A stretch of DNA of 64,000 nucleotides. It comes from Hemileia vastatrix (lineage: Eukaryota > Basidiomycota > Pucciniomycetes > Pucciniales > Zaghouaniaceae). Shown one piece after another: positions 12,596 to 24,219 of this stretch. A program made the translations under genes and the position numbers. The stretch is from assembly GCA_030280995.1 (NCBI GenBank), contig JASXTE010000015.1, positions 1,444,501 through 1,508,500 on the forward strand, written 5' to 3'. Positions within the stretch are counted from its first letter, which is position 1. Each line of letters starts with the position of its first letter. The notes below the pieces were generated by a model, which was given only the letters and a program-made list of their open reading frames with translations, was not told the DNA's origin and did not search any database.

Positions 12596-13245
12596 CCGTA
12601 TGGTTGTATGATAATAAAGGTTGCCCCCAAACTGTCTTCTTCACTATCTAAGAGCCCATGCACACCAACAAATTTGGAATTCATGACTGCCAAATTGCAT
12701 AAAATCCCTCTGGAAATGCTTCCCAGCCTTCTAGCACTGAGGTAAGAGATCCTCCCAACTTTGGGAGGCCCACCTGAGGTGGCCAGACAACTCTAAAGTC
12801 AGAAAACCACCAAAAACCACCAAAAATACTCAAACTAAGAAAAATCTACTACAGCTACTAATACCTTTAAAACACATAATTAGGATATAATAACATTGGG
12901 AAATAAAATGTAGAGAAAATTTAGCTCATTTTAACAGTACTAAGAACTTAACCCTAAGACTTAAGGTTAGCCTGTAAAACACAAAAAACAAAATTAAACA
13001 GCTATCTTTATAAATGAAAAATGAGAAATTATCCCCTTAATAATTATAATCTGAAAAATTTCAACAAGACAGGAAATATAGAGAAAACCTGGGGCTATCT
13101 AATAGTAGTAGCCACATCCTCCTAGTCCCAATATTTGCTGAGTAAATCCTGAAAAAAACCTAATTATTAATCAATGCCATTTTAGGCATATCAAAACAAT
13201 CCCAAATAAACCAACAAAGGGCTCCACCAATGTTGGAATACCACA
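12596..13245 (-). repeat. Right part of an older Gy-type LTR, interrupted by Gy-2
   Basis: Directly after the Gy-2 LTR end, the sequence jumps back to the middle of the LTR consensus (atggttgtatgataataaagg...) and continues to the typical terminus GGAATACCACA at 13245. The left part of this LTR lies on the far side of Gy-2, outside the window. Internal divergence is higher than in the other LTRs, so this is the target of the Gy-2 insertion. It may be a solo LTR or the 3' LTR of Gy-3. Confidence 0.7.
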
Positions 13246-13594
13246 ACGCCAATGTCCACTTAAACTTGAGATACTTGATCCATTATAGTTTGGCTATTAT
13301 ATAATTTTTCATAATAATTTTCTTCATCTTCAGAACCAGAATCAGAAATAGAGTAAGTTGAAATATAATTTTTTTTTTAAAATGTTTATTTTTATTACTA
13401 CTATCCCTTTTTCCTTCATCTAATTAATCATATAATTTCCCAACACCTTTTATCTTTCATCTTCCATCATAAAATAACCAGTAAATAAAGCTGGCAGTTT
13501 AACCTCTGGCTGGAAGAAAGAAATAGAATCATCACAAATATTATTTTTTGTGAATTAATTATACTAAGATTTTTTGTGGATTTCAATGTGATTA
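13246..13594. other. AT-rich stretch without recognisable gene
   Basis: This stretch contains homopolymeric T/A tracts and an acidic-codon-like patch near 13330-13360. It does not match the antisense cassette found at the equivalent place in Gy-4 and Gy-5. I see no gene. Confidence 0.4.
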
Positions 13595-16500
13595 TCACAG
13601 TTTATCCTCATGCTGTAGCCCATAAAATAATCCACCACTAATATCACCATAATTAACCAAATTCCCTTTCCAATTTTTATCGAACATAATATATCCAATC
13701 TTTCCCTTTGAACCATTTTTAAATTTTATAGAATAATTTGATAAGGATAATAAACATATAGAAAAATCCAACACATAATGACATTCCAATGAAATATCAA
13801 CAGAAAATAATTGAGAATCCACTTAAATTATCTCCAAGTGAGCTGACCTATTGCAAGCCGGGATCTTGTCTTGAGGAGAGATTTCAACATTAGAGTGATC
13901 AGCCCTTACTACCCCAAAAAACAAGGGTCTTCATAAATTCTTGAAGAGAATAAAATAATCCAAATAAAAGATAAAGAAAATTCAGCTGATTTAAAGGTAG
14001 TTTATCCTCATTTCAGAGGATTCATATTCTTGATATCCCTTTATTGAAATCCATAAATTTTCCACAAGGGAATTTCCACTTATTTCAAAACCCACAAAAA
14101 TAAATCACCAGAATTCGCCCTACCAAGGGAAAAAAAGAAACATACACCTTTTCCCAAATTTTAGGTGAATCCAAGTTTTTCACCCCATCTTTAAATGCCT
14201 CTGTGCTCTATATTAGTACAGGAAAAAAATTAGTCATCACCTTTTCTTGACCAGACTATACTTGATTTTCTTACTGAACCTTATTTTTAATATCCTTGGC
14301 CCTGGGAACCTCTTGAGGACCCACATTGCCTTCTTTGCCCCCCCATAATAACATCTTCACCTTCTATAACCCTAACCTCATCACCAGCTTCTTTCATTAT
14401 TCCAGATACATTACCCATATTAATCTTTTCATTGCAGACAGTATCTGCTTCTAAAATAAAAAACTGAGGAAAATAATCCTCTGAATCCAACTCAAAATCA
14501 TCAATACCAAAATCATCCATAAAATTTAAGTATTCTTCATCATTGATAATTAATTTATCATCTTCAGTACCCACCAGTTCCCCAACAAATTCCTTTTCCA
14601 CAAATTTATCATCAGGTTGACCAAATCTTCAGGAATAGTTGAGTGCAAAACTTCCATGCTAGCTACCTCTTCTACCTCTTGAGTCATCAAAGCATCTTCT
14701 GCAGAGTCCAAATCAACAGTATTATGAGTATACAGATGTTCTATAATAACCTTCTTCAGCACCTCCATTCCAAGAATCCTAGTTCCCCCATCTGGGAGAA
14801 TCTTCATCAAATTAGCACTAAGACGCACCATCAAAATGTCTTTCTTAACCTCTTCCCCCATAGCCTCCCACAAAAAACATACTTTGAATTATTTTCATGA
14901 TATAAAATTTAATAATCCAACAAATAAGCCAAAACCACCTCGAATTCAACCATAAACTGATTATACTGACCAAGAGAGTTGACACTACCTTTAGATTACC
15001 ATTTCCTAAAAATATCCTTGAGATCCACCATTGAATAAACCTTTTGCCACACTTTTTCCATTTCCATTTTCAGCTTCTCCTAATTCTGAGTTTCGCAACC
15101 ATCCATAGCAATAACCTCTTCTTCCACCTCTCTTTTTCCCATAAAAAACCAAATCTGACTCATCATATACAAAGGTAAATGTCAGTATAGTCTAGTATAC
15201 AAGTATGATATAATAGTATTTATATATGGTCCTACTACTTATTGATAAATGATTTAGTGATTAAACCTCAGGGGAAGACTAATAAAATAGTTATACTCAA
15301 ATAAAACTCACACTACTTGGATTTAAATGCGTGCTAGTGGTGGAAAATAGATGAATAAGATTTAGTTATAGCTTATATAAAGATAATATCAATTTATAAT
15401 GTCTTTATAATATATTTCTGAATGCTAATAATTGTATTGTAGTGTTGGTTTGAATTTTATTAATTGAATGATGATAAATAACCGTCAAAATCCCTCCTTA
15501 CTTATACCCAAATCCACTGGAGTGCACAGACCTTCAATCCAGATGATGTCACTGCTATCCCCAGCAATTACAGCACTGTGAGGGCCCATCACCTCCCCAT
15601 GGCGTCCACTTTAAGCAGATTCAACACCCAGACCTCCAGTAAGGACCCTCCATCACAATTAATGATAACACAGATCTATACCACAAATAGAAAATCCAGA
15701 TAAAAGTGGATACCATGAAGAAACAGGTAAAATAAACAATCAAAAAGAGATTTAATGAAACCAAGAAAATATTAAGGAAACAACTAAAATGTCTAAGCCC
15801 CAATAACATCCCCAAGAATCCACATTATCCCAGAAATGACCTCCAACCCATAAATCCGTGAATAACCATCCAAGGAAGTAAATTATGTTGTTCAAAATGA
15901 GTGTATGCGCCTGATATAGATGTCTATGCCTCTGTAGGCGTTGTGAGTCCACTGATTTCGTCCATATGACCTAAAATAAGTAGAAAAACAAAGTTTATAG
16001 GCTATTAAGGGGCTAAACCCCACATATATACCTAAATATACATAATATACTGCATATTTCACTGAATATGATATTTATGTATACATATAAGCTTATGTAT
16101 GTCAATAATTACTTCATATCACTTAAGATAAGTAAATTATGACTCCATTAACACCTTAATAAGTATTATTAGGCTATGGATAAGCTATTTAAACTACTAT
16201 AAGTTATATAATAGAATAATAATTATATATATATATAATATAATAATATATATTATTACTTTAACCTTATTTTTAAGATATAAGCTTAATTTACTTAAGT
16301 TTATCTTATTTTAAGCATAAGAAATACTCAGTTCAAGGGATATCTAGGCTGACAGTAAATTTCCATCCAATCCAGAAGCAGTTTCATACCTATATAAAAA
16401 TCCTTCTAAAATCTCAACAGAAAACTTGGGGCCATCCCAAGATTCAATACTTACTGATGCCCTAACAGGTACACCAGCAGAAAAAACACCATATCCAATA

Positions 16501-16636
16501 GTAGATGAAACCCCAAAATTATAAGATTTAACCATTTAAAAGAATATAGTCATTTGTTAAATAAGCCTCTTTCAGGCTAAGATAGTCAATATATCAAGAA
16601 AGATCAATTAAAAACCATAAAGTTTAAACCCCACAT
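13595..16636 (-). pseudogene. Gy-3 remnant: ORF2 N-terminus and ORF1 Gag, interrupted by a solo LTR
   Basis: Right to left, the Gag N-terminus lies at 16535-16360 (WDGPKF motif). Gag continues after an inserted solo LTR at about 15170-14550, with KKDILMVRLSANLMKILPDGG matching the VRMDVLKELSRK-type segment of other copies. An acidic linker follows at 14601-14287. A Gy-type ORF1/ORF2 junction lies at about 13930-13840, and the start of the ORF2 extension at 13822-13595. Protease and everything downstream of the extension are missing. Frames are broken throughout. Its 5' leader (16540-16636) is cut at 16637 by the 3' LTR of Gy-4. Confidence 0.65.
15180..16354 (+). repeat. Solo LTR of an unrelated LTR retrotransposon
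   Basis: The element begins TGTCAGTATAG and ends CTAGGCTGACA, and is flanked on both sides by the identical 5-bp duplication GTAAA (15175-15179 and 16355-16359). It interrupts the Gag of Gy-3 cleanly. It has no coding capacity and includes an AT microsatellite near 16220-16255. It is not related in sequence to the Gy or chromovirus LTRs. The strand is arbitrary. Confidence 0.85.
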
Positions 16637-17726
16637 TGTAGACAATCCTATAGTACTAGCTATAGTCCTTGACCAAGGGAGTTGGAGTAAAACCAGAAGA
16701 AAAACTTCTGTCCCTTTATAAAAATAGAGTGAGATTTACCTGTTACAGTAAATTGGTTCCTGTTACCACAAAAGCCTTTTTCGAAACACACTTGACTGCT
16801 TGATCAGTCAAGAAAGTAGTCTCCAGACAGACTACCAAACCAATGAACTGAAATTTAGACCAATGTCCACACCAGAGAAAGCAATTATACTTGATGTATG
16901 TTGCAAATCCACACCAGAGACAGCAATGATACTTGCTATAGCTTGCAAGACTATAACAGAGAAAACAGTTGCTAAGATAAGTTAAATGAAGAACTTACTT
17001 GCAACAAACACAGCCAAATTGTGGCCAACAACAGTGTAAACTGAGTGAGGAACAAGGATATCACCGCCAGATGGTTGAATGATAATTAAGGTTGCCCCAA
17101 ACTGTCTTAATCACTATATACACACAGACTACTAATCAAGAGCCCATGCACACCTGCAAGTCCGGCGTTTCTGACCACCAAATTGCATAAAACCTCCCTA
17201 GAAGCGCTTCCAGCCCTCTAGCATTGAGGCAGGCGGTCTTCCTGGCTCTGAGAAGCCCGCCTGAAGCGGCCTGACCACCCTGAAGCCAGAAAACCACCAA
17301 AAACACCCAAACTACTTAGAAAATTCACCTACAACTACTAAAACCCTAAAAACACATAATTACACTACAACAACATTGAGACATGAAATATAGAGAAACT
17401 TACGCTCTTTCTAACGGTACTAATCACTTAACCCTAAGACTTAAGGTTAGCCCATAAAACACAAAAAAAAAATTTCAACAGCAATCTTTTAAAGAGGAAA
17501 AGTGAGAAGTTATCCCCCAAATGCTTATGCTATGAAAAATGTCCTCAAGACATAAAATATAGAGAAAAACCAGGGCTATCCAATGGTAGACTCCAGATCC
17601 CCATAGTCCCAATATTTGATTTGTAATTCCAGAAAAGTACCTAATTATTTAAAACCGCCATTTAAGGCATACCAAAATACCACCAAATAAACCAACAAAG
17701 GGCTCCGCCAATGTTGGAAGACCACA
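16637..17726 (-). repeat. Gy-4 3' LTR and adjoining polypurine tract
   Basis: The plus-strand ends are TGTAGACAATCC and GGAAGACCACA, with a length of 1090 bp. On the element strand a polypurine tract GGAGGGATGA (17736-17727) directly precedes the LTR start TGTGG. This proves the 3' position and minus orientation. The antisense gene A begins only 48 nt beyond the LTR, so antisense transcription probably starts in or next to this LTR (inference). Confidence 0.9.
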
Positions 17727-17774
17727 TCATCCCTCCAATAGAGAATTTTCACATTCTCCTATACAACAACCACC

Positions 17775-18414
17775 ATGTTCAGCTTTCTTTCTGAATCTGC
17801 TACTGACATAGGCCCCTGCCAATACTGCATTGACAATAACCTCATCTGTTCCATCTCACCACCATCTCATCCCTACAGAACCTTCTGTGATACCTGCCAC
17901 TCTAGAAAAAAGACTTTCTTCAGACCTGGTTCATTGTCTTCTGCAACTTCTTCACCTTCTCCAAAAGCTGATCCACCTTCTACAAGAGCCAAAAGATCCA
18001 TGCCTTCTATCCTGATTCCTAGACTGGTCCACAAATTACACCCTCCAAAAAAGAGTTTTCACACTACTACTACCACCACTTCTACCATCCCTGGTCCATC
18101 TGATGGTAAACACAAAATTTCTTCATACTGAACTCCAATCTAACCAAATTTCGGTTCAATTTCCTCTTGACAGTGATGATGACTATGTAGGAACCATTGA
18201 AACACCTCCACCCAATCCATTGCCCACCATTAAGGACAAATTTCAACAACATTCTTCTCAACAGAAGAATCTCCTATTAGACTATTTCCAATCAACTCCT
18301 GCTAAGAACCCACAGGATCTTGAGAACAGGAAGAGCCTCATACACCAATTCAAAGCCAATGCTGAAAATTTTGCCACCTCTCTTGACTCTCTTCTGCCTC
18401 CTACTCTTGATTAA
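17775..18414 (+). pseudogene. Gy-4 antisense gene A (Zn2Cys6-like protein), decayed
   Basis: This copy is homologous to gene A of Gy-5 (54071-54711). It starts at ATG 17775. The cysteine module keeps five of six cysteines: C-X2-C-X6-C-X12-C-X2-C, with the sixth position Phe. Exon 1 ends before GTAAAC at 18106. The branch-like CTAAC is present, but the acceptor used in Gy-5 (AG) reads GG here (18153-18154), so the splice site appears lost. The exon-2 frame (about 18155-18414) remains open, with the helical PTIKDKFQQH...QDLENRK segment. The product would bind zinc and possibly DNA. This copy is probably inactive. Confidence 0.7.
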
Positions 18415-18493
18415 TATCTTGACTTAGAAATAAAACAATTCTTGACCATTCCAGACTTCCTGAATGTAGCCAATCATCTTAAAAAAAGTTCCT

Positions 18494-18983
18494 CAGTTTA
18501 CATTCTTGGAGGACTAATCCTCAGTTTTAAGTCTTGGGGGACTAATCCTCAGTTTTAAGTCTTGGGGGACTAACAGCCCTAATTTTATAGTCTTGGGGGA
18601 CTCAAAAACCCTCAGTTTAGAGTCTTGGGGGACTCAAAAACTAAATCAAAAAAGACAGAACCAGAGATCAAAACATTTAAGACCCAAAGAAACAAACTAA
18701 CATTCTGGGGTAACTGTTCTACAGAGCAGCCAGCTCATCAGTTACCCACACACTTTCTTAAACAAAATTCAGAGACTCCCCCTTTAGATGCCCTCTTCCA
18801 GAATCACACCAACTCCCTTTTTCAGTTTATAGTCCTAAAGGACACAACCACTAAACCATCCTCAGTTTATAGTCTTGGGGGACTGTACCAGTGTTCAGTT
18901 TAAAGTCTTGACGGACCTTCAAGAGTTCATTTTAAAGTCTTTACGGACTTATTGCACTTTTCAGTTTAAAGTCTTGAAGGAAT
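18494..18983. repeat. Cluster of CAGTTTA dyads, Gy-4 cassette
   Basis: About ten copies of the motif CAGTTTA-N-AGTC-N6-GACT lie between genes A and B, all in the same orientation. Good copies start at 18522, 18550, 18581, 18613, 18863 and 18896. Degenerate ones start at 18494, 18823, about 18926 and 18962. The four-base arms are conserved and complementary while the six central bases vary (TTGGGG, CTAAAG, TTGACG, TTTACG). A hairpin of class H1 (18707-18747) sits within the cluster. Confidence 0.85.
18707..18747. other. Hairpin H1, first copy in Gy-4
   Basis: GGGGTAACTG pairs with CAGTTACCC across a loop containing TACAGAGCAGCCAGCTCAT. Two more copies follow gene B in this element (21485-21525, perfect ten-base arms; 21743-21783, eroded). 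Three copies are at homologous places in Gy-5. Confidence 0.75.
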
Positions 18984-19128
18984 GATGCATAACAAGGGTG
19001 GTGCTGCCTCCATGCACAATGCACCGCTGCCAACCTTCTGAAATTCCACTCTTTCTACACCATCTACACATCACTGATAAATCTGTTAATTTATCTCTTT
19101 TCTTCGCAATATTTCTCCATCACAGGTC

Positions 19129-20665
19129 ATGGCTGGATCACCTAATTTTAAACCATTGAACCTTTCCTGCTTCACTGCTCCAAGAGACTATGCTTGCAAA
19201 TAGTGGATCCGCATGTGCAGACCTTGCACTTTCACTATTCCTACTCCTCAGGCCAAACTCTATAACAGGGCCTGTGATTCTTTTAACTCCAAAAATAAAA
19301 GTTGTGACAGAGATCCCAATTACCCAATACCTCCACCTTCACCTTCACATAAATATATATCCAGATCACCTACCAGGTCACCAGAGTATGGGCCTACCTC
19401 TTCCTCCTTGTCTTCTTCTCCTTCCAGAAGATCACAGCGCTCTACTACCAAACCCAATCACAAAAGACCAGCTTTATCATCCCAAGAATCTGCTTTCCTT
19501 TCTGAAACTTCATCAAAAATTGTACCAAGATCAGCTCCTAGGCTACTAGACCGCGTCCAGGCAGCTATCCCGTCGTCAGGCAGCCCGCCCGCCTTATCAG
19601 GAAACAAAAATCAGGCTCAAAACAATCAATTTCAGCCAAAAAACAACCAAATTCTTCCATCTAACACCAATAACTCAACACCACAACCTCCTAATTCTCC
19701 CAGTGAACTGCATAACTCTGCCATTTCTTCTTCTATTAACACCAGAACAACCAACACTGCTTCTCAACACAAAAAACCTGTTGCTGCAGGAGAAAACAAC
19801 TTCACCTCTCCTCTGGCCGCCAATTATTCTTCTGAATCTTCATCCAATAGATCCCAATCAGTTGTCAGATCATCATCTCCTGGTCCTTCCCTCAAACTAA
19901 CTGGCACTCCTCTACCAGAATCTGGTAACCCTGCACCAAGCAATAATATAAACAGTGACAACAACAACTGCCCTGTTGCTGAAACCAGAGCCATGGAAAC
20001 TCTTTCTTCTCCTTCATCTTCTCAACACCATTCAGAGAATTACCCAGAAAATCCATACATAAATCTGGTAGAATCTCCTACAACACCTATTCAACACTCT
20101 TCAGACATCCATATTCAAGCTGCATACAAATTTGAAGATCTCCCAATCTGTAAGTACCAAAATAAATTTACAAAATACCATTTCTTCAACAGAGAATATT
20201 TATTGAACAAATTCTTCTGACTTTAGTTGGAACCCTTCCACCTGCAACTGCATTTGGAACTGGCCAACCCCTAGAAACTACCTTGACACTTGATTACGCT
20301 GATTTGAAGCAACACCTTAGCATGATGTGTTCAAACATGCTTAAAGCCTTTGCGCTTCATGGTCCATTGAATGATTTTGAGAAGAATCTAAGAAAATAAC
20401 TCCTTGATGACCACTGGAAAATCTCATGAATTATCAAGCACACTTTTCAGCACTCCATTCCTAATTCTTCTTCTTTTTTCCAAAATTTAACTTCCAACCC
20501 AGTTCCAGACCATTATAACACCTATATTTTCTCCAGCTGCCTGAAACACAAAGAAAAAAGTTCTTCCTCTAATCCAAACAAGAAACAAAAATTTCATAAC
20601 CATCTGGACCAACCACCAAAGGCTTCTTCATCCCGTCATCAAGTAAAAGAATTTAAGAAAAATTA
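19129..20665 (+). pseudogene. Gy-4 antisense gene B (cysteine-module protein), decayed
   Basis: This copy is homologous to gene B of Gy-5. ATG 19129 is followed by in-frame TAG at 19201-19203, where Gy-5 has CAG. Two zinc-module cysteines are lost (Trp and Phe in their place). The Ser/Pro/Asn-rich middle is open to 20149. A 77-nt intron (20150-20226, GTAAGT...CTTTAG) precedes exon 2, which is broken by TAA near 20396 and by another stop soon after. The conserved C-terminal helical part is still readable (TLDYADLKQHLSMMCSNMLK). This is a relic of a two-exon gene. Confidence 0.75.
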
Positions 20666-20894
20666 ATAACTAGAAAATAATAACAGCTAACAGATATATA
20701 TATATAAATTTATTTTATTTTTATTTTTATTTTTATTTTATTTTTATTTTATTTTTAACTACTAAACTACTAACATACTAAAAAAACGAAATTGAAATTG
20801 AGATGAAATAAACAAAATAACAAAAATTGAAAATGAAATTAAAATGAAATAAACAAAGTAACAAAATGATATGAAATAAATAATTATTACAAAT

Positions 20895-21141
20895 GGTATC
20901 CCCCAGCCAATTGATGAGCTGATCCCCTGATACCTTACCCACATCCAAGTGCAACTTGATGTGGATACACATTTAAATATTTTTAAATGATTAATGATAA
21001 AAATAAGCAATTAAAGAAAATAATAATAAAAATGAAACACAGAAATAAATGAAATAAAATATAAAAGAAAATAGCATTGCCTGGCCATTTGATGAGCCTT
21101 TCCCAACCAATGCTTACCCATATCCAGGTGACTCTGATGTG
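20895..21141. other. Paired hairpin units H2a and H2b, Gy-4
   Basis: Unit a (20895-20963) has GGTATC...GATACC, then CACATC...GATGTG. Unit b (21074-21141) has GCATTG...CAATGC, then CATATC...GATGTG. Both units share the loop core CCA-TTGATGAGC and the linker TTACC. The outer stems differ in sequence but both pair, which indicates selection on structure. They lie between gene B and the integrase end. Function is unknown. Confidence 0.75.
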
Positions 21142-21920
21142 GTAACACCATAATTTTTGTGATTTTCCCTCTTTACATCCTAATAACCCCCATAAAAAAA
21201 TTAAAAGAAAAAAAAATGAAAATCTAAAACTACTAGCTAGCACAACCATAAACACATAAATCAGAAGAAAAGAAACGTTAAACTCCAATCCAAGGAAATG
21301 GTCACTGGGTGGGCTTCTTCCAATAAGTTAAAATAATGGGAGAAAACCTGTGATCTGCTGCCACTGCAAAAGAACAAAGAAGCCCCTTCAAGGCCAGTTT
21401 AAATTCATAGTGGACTATAACCTTAATAAAAAACCAGAACTATGATTCAACTAGGACAAACAAAATACTTGAAACAGACATTATGGGGTAACTGTTCTAC
21501 AGAGCAGCCAGCTCATCAGTTACCCCCACACTTGCCAAAATAAAATATAGAAGCCCCCCCTGGGTACCTTCTAACAAAAACACAACATCCAACAAAGAAA
21601 ACAAAACCAATAAGCGTGAAGAGTCCGGCACTTTAGGACCAAATGGATTTCCAGTTTAAAGTCATAGAGGACTAAACCTGTGAAGAAAAACTAATACTAG
21701 GGTTCAACCAAATTAAGAGAAGGGGTTGGAAACAGACAATGTGGGGTAACTTTTTATAGAGCAGCCAGCCCATCATTCACCTCCACACTTTCCAAGGCAA
21801 AATCTAGAGGCCCTGCACATGGGTAGCCTCTAACAAAAGGTTTCCAACAAACAGATGCACAGCATCACCCCAAAAAAAATCCAAAATTAAAGAATGGTAC
21901 ATAGTTTATCCTCATTGGGG
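21142..21920. other. Non-coding part of the Gy-4 cassette
   Basis: No gene is seen. The stretch holds dyads of the CAGTTTA class (21395, 21652), H1 copies 2 and 3 (21485-21525 and 21743-21783), and A-rich tracts. The layout matches 57370-58181 in Gy-5 item by item. A further dyad-like box (agtttatcctcattggggagtc, about 21903) overlaps the end of the integrase reading frame. Confidence 0.7.
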
Positions 21921-21922
21921 AG

Positions 21923-23640
21923 TCAATCTTCTTCACTTCTTGTGCCTCTAGGATAAAACCTCTTCACTTGATCCCCAGCCACCCTCTTCTTTAGGACTGC
22001 ACCATCCAACTCTTCTAAAACATAAGAATCCCAGGAAATTTAAGATCTGACTCTATATGGTCCATTCCATCTGTTAGCAAACATTTTTCCCCACTGACTC
22101 TAAAAGCTTCTATTATAGATCAAAACTAAACAACCAGGTTTCACAAGATTCCTGAGTCTATGAGCCAACTTCTTGTCCCAGTATCTGACTGATTGATTCC
22201 TTATCTTCATCATACTAGAGTATGCCTTCTCTTGACATTCCTCCCTCCATTCTAACTGTTGCATCCTGGCACAGAGCAAATCTTCTGTTGAGAACACACC
22301 ATCCCAGTCAATTCCAAGATAAGAGACAGCCTCCAAATCCACTGGTAGAACAGCTTTCTGACAAAAAATTAATTCTTAAGGAGAATAGCCAGTTGTCCTT
22401 TTCACAGTGACCCTATCAGCAAATAAAACCAAGGATAAATAATGCCTCCCCTTTTAGCGCTGTCTCCGCAAATATTGAGCAGAGCATTCTTGATAACTTG
22501 ATGGCCTCTTTAAACCATGCCTTCAGCTTCAGGATAATAAGTTGTAGCCACTCTAACTTTAGAACCAATACTTGCCACAGCTTCTTTGAATTCAGCTCCA
22601 AAATCTGGCCTTCCATCAACAGTCACCAACTTCATCAACCCATACATAAATACCCATTCTTTCTTCAAAAACTCCGCCACCTTCTTGGAAGTCAAATTAC
22701 CCGGAGGCGCTGCCTCACCCCAACCAGACAAATCATCCCTAGAAACAATCAAGTATTTATACCTGCCCTCTTTAATATGGACAGCATCCAGACTGACTCT
22801 TATAAACATATTTGATTCACCAGTAGCACAACCAACCTCATTAGGCTTCAAATGACTTCTTCTTAGACATTCTTCACAAGATTGAAAACAACCCTGCACA
22901 GCCAACTTCATACCTGGCCACCAAAACCTCTCTGCTACTCTTCTATAAGTATCCCCAAAGCCACTATGACCATGGTCTTCATGCAAGGTCTTCAACACCA
23001 ACTCTTGACCCTTCTTCTGAGTCACCACAAATTGAGGATTTGGATGCCGCCTCCTCATCAACCTTCTTCCTGACACATAGAACCCAGGACTTTTCTTCTT
23101 GATTCTCAACCAAGTATTATCATCACAAATATCTGGCCTCTCCAGGGTCAACAGTTATTCTACCAAAGTAAAATAAAACCCAGTCTGACCAAAGGCCTCA
23201 TTTTCAAAATCCAACAAAACAACATCCAAGGGTACAACCCTATCATCAAAGTCCCTAGTGTACACATGAGCAACACGACCGGCCCATCTGGGACACCAAT
23301 CTCTAAGCTTTGATGAATCTTTACTTTTACACTGAATCCTATGAGAATCCAGTTCACTGACAAACACACCATTCTCCAGATTTGAGCCATCCCAAACAAC
23401 GGCCCCATCTTCACCAACAAAAACATCCTGATCACCAGAATCAAGATCAGAAACATCCAGTTTATCCTCTTGGCGGAGGTCAGAACAATCATCCAGTTTA
23501 GCCTCATGGGGGAGGAGAGAAAAATCTTAAGCACCCTTTGTGCTGGCTCTAACAACTGGAACATCTTCATCAAACTCTTCAGGATCAGAATCATCATCTG
23601 TGGGCGGTCTTCTTGACAATCCATCTGGAATTGTAAAAGT
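21923..23640 (-). pseudogene. Gy-4 ORF2, integrase part
   Basis: The frame ends at TGA 21925-21923. The zinc region H-X3-H...CEEC (HEDHGHSGFG...SCEECLRRSH) lies at about 22990-22860. The core contains DAVHIKEGRYKYLIV, VDGRPDFGAEF and PEAEGMV (stop after MV near 22510). The C-terminal part YWDKKLAHRLRN is at about 22180 and a GPYRV box near 22045. At least three stops are present. Two CCTC-N6-GAGG dyads (23458 and 23494) fall in the RNase H-integrase linker. The frame is cut at 23640 by T2 and continues at 50366. Confidence 0.8.
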
Positions 23641-23689
23641 CACCACAGAAAATCTGGGGGTGAACTGCTAGCAATCCCCTCTCTTTGAA

Positions 23690-24219
23690 CTCCAGAGTGT
23701 CTGTTATTATTCCAGGGTTATTCTCACTTTATAAAAATATACAAAATTGTATTGGAAGTACATTTATTCTCAGATTGATTATAGACAGAATATCAACGGA
23801 TTCCAAATTATGCACAAGGTGATCCTCTAGAACTTGATTTTGATCCTCTGTTGAGCACATATTGAGCACAAATTGATATAACCTAAGCTTATGCATATAT
23901 AATAATTCAGGATACTTTCTCTATTAAATTTTATAATGAAATAAAATATTGATGAATTTATATAAAAAATAATTATGATGTAAGATATTGAATTATAAAT
24001 TTAGGCATAATAGGAGGGCACTTAAAAGAACTTAATTATACTATGTGACATGGTAATACTGTATCACACAGTTTGAAACATTTAAAACAAAATGTGTCAT
24101 GATGGGCAATGAAATTGCTTGGACAGACACTTTCAAAATTAATACTGACCATAATACATAAATATGAAACCTTGGCATCTATCCAATAAAAGATTTTCCT
24201 TCAGATAAATGGATTTTTC
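23690..24219. other. T2 left subterminal region, no gene
   Basis: AT-rich sequence between the left inverted repeat and the satellite array. I see no open frame or structured repeat. Confidence 0.5.

Noticed and set aside
20762..21288. Minus-strand frames rich in Phe, Ile and Leu resembling membrane proteins
   Set aside because: They arise from A/T-rich repeats and the H2 hairpin region; the corresponding frames are not kept in Gy-5.
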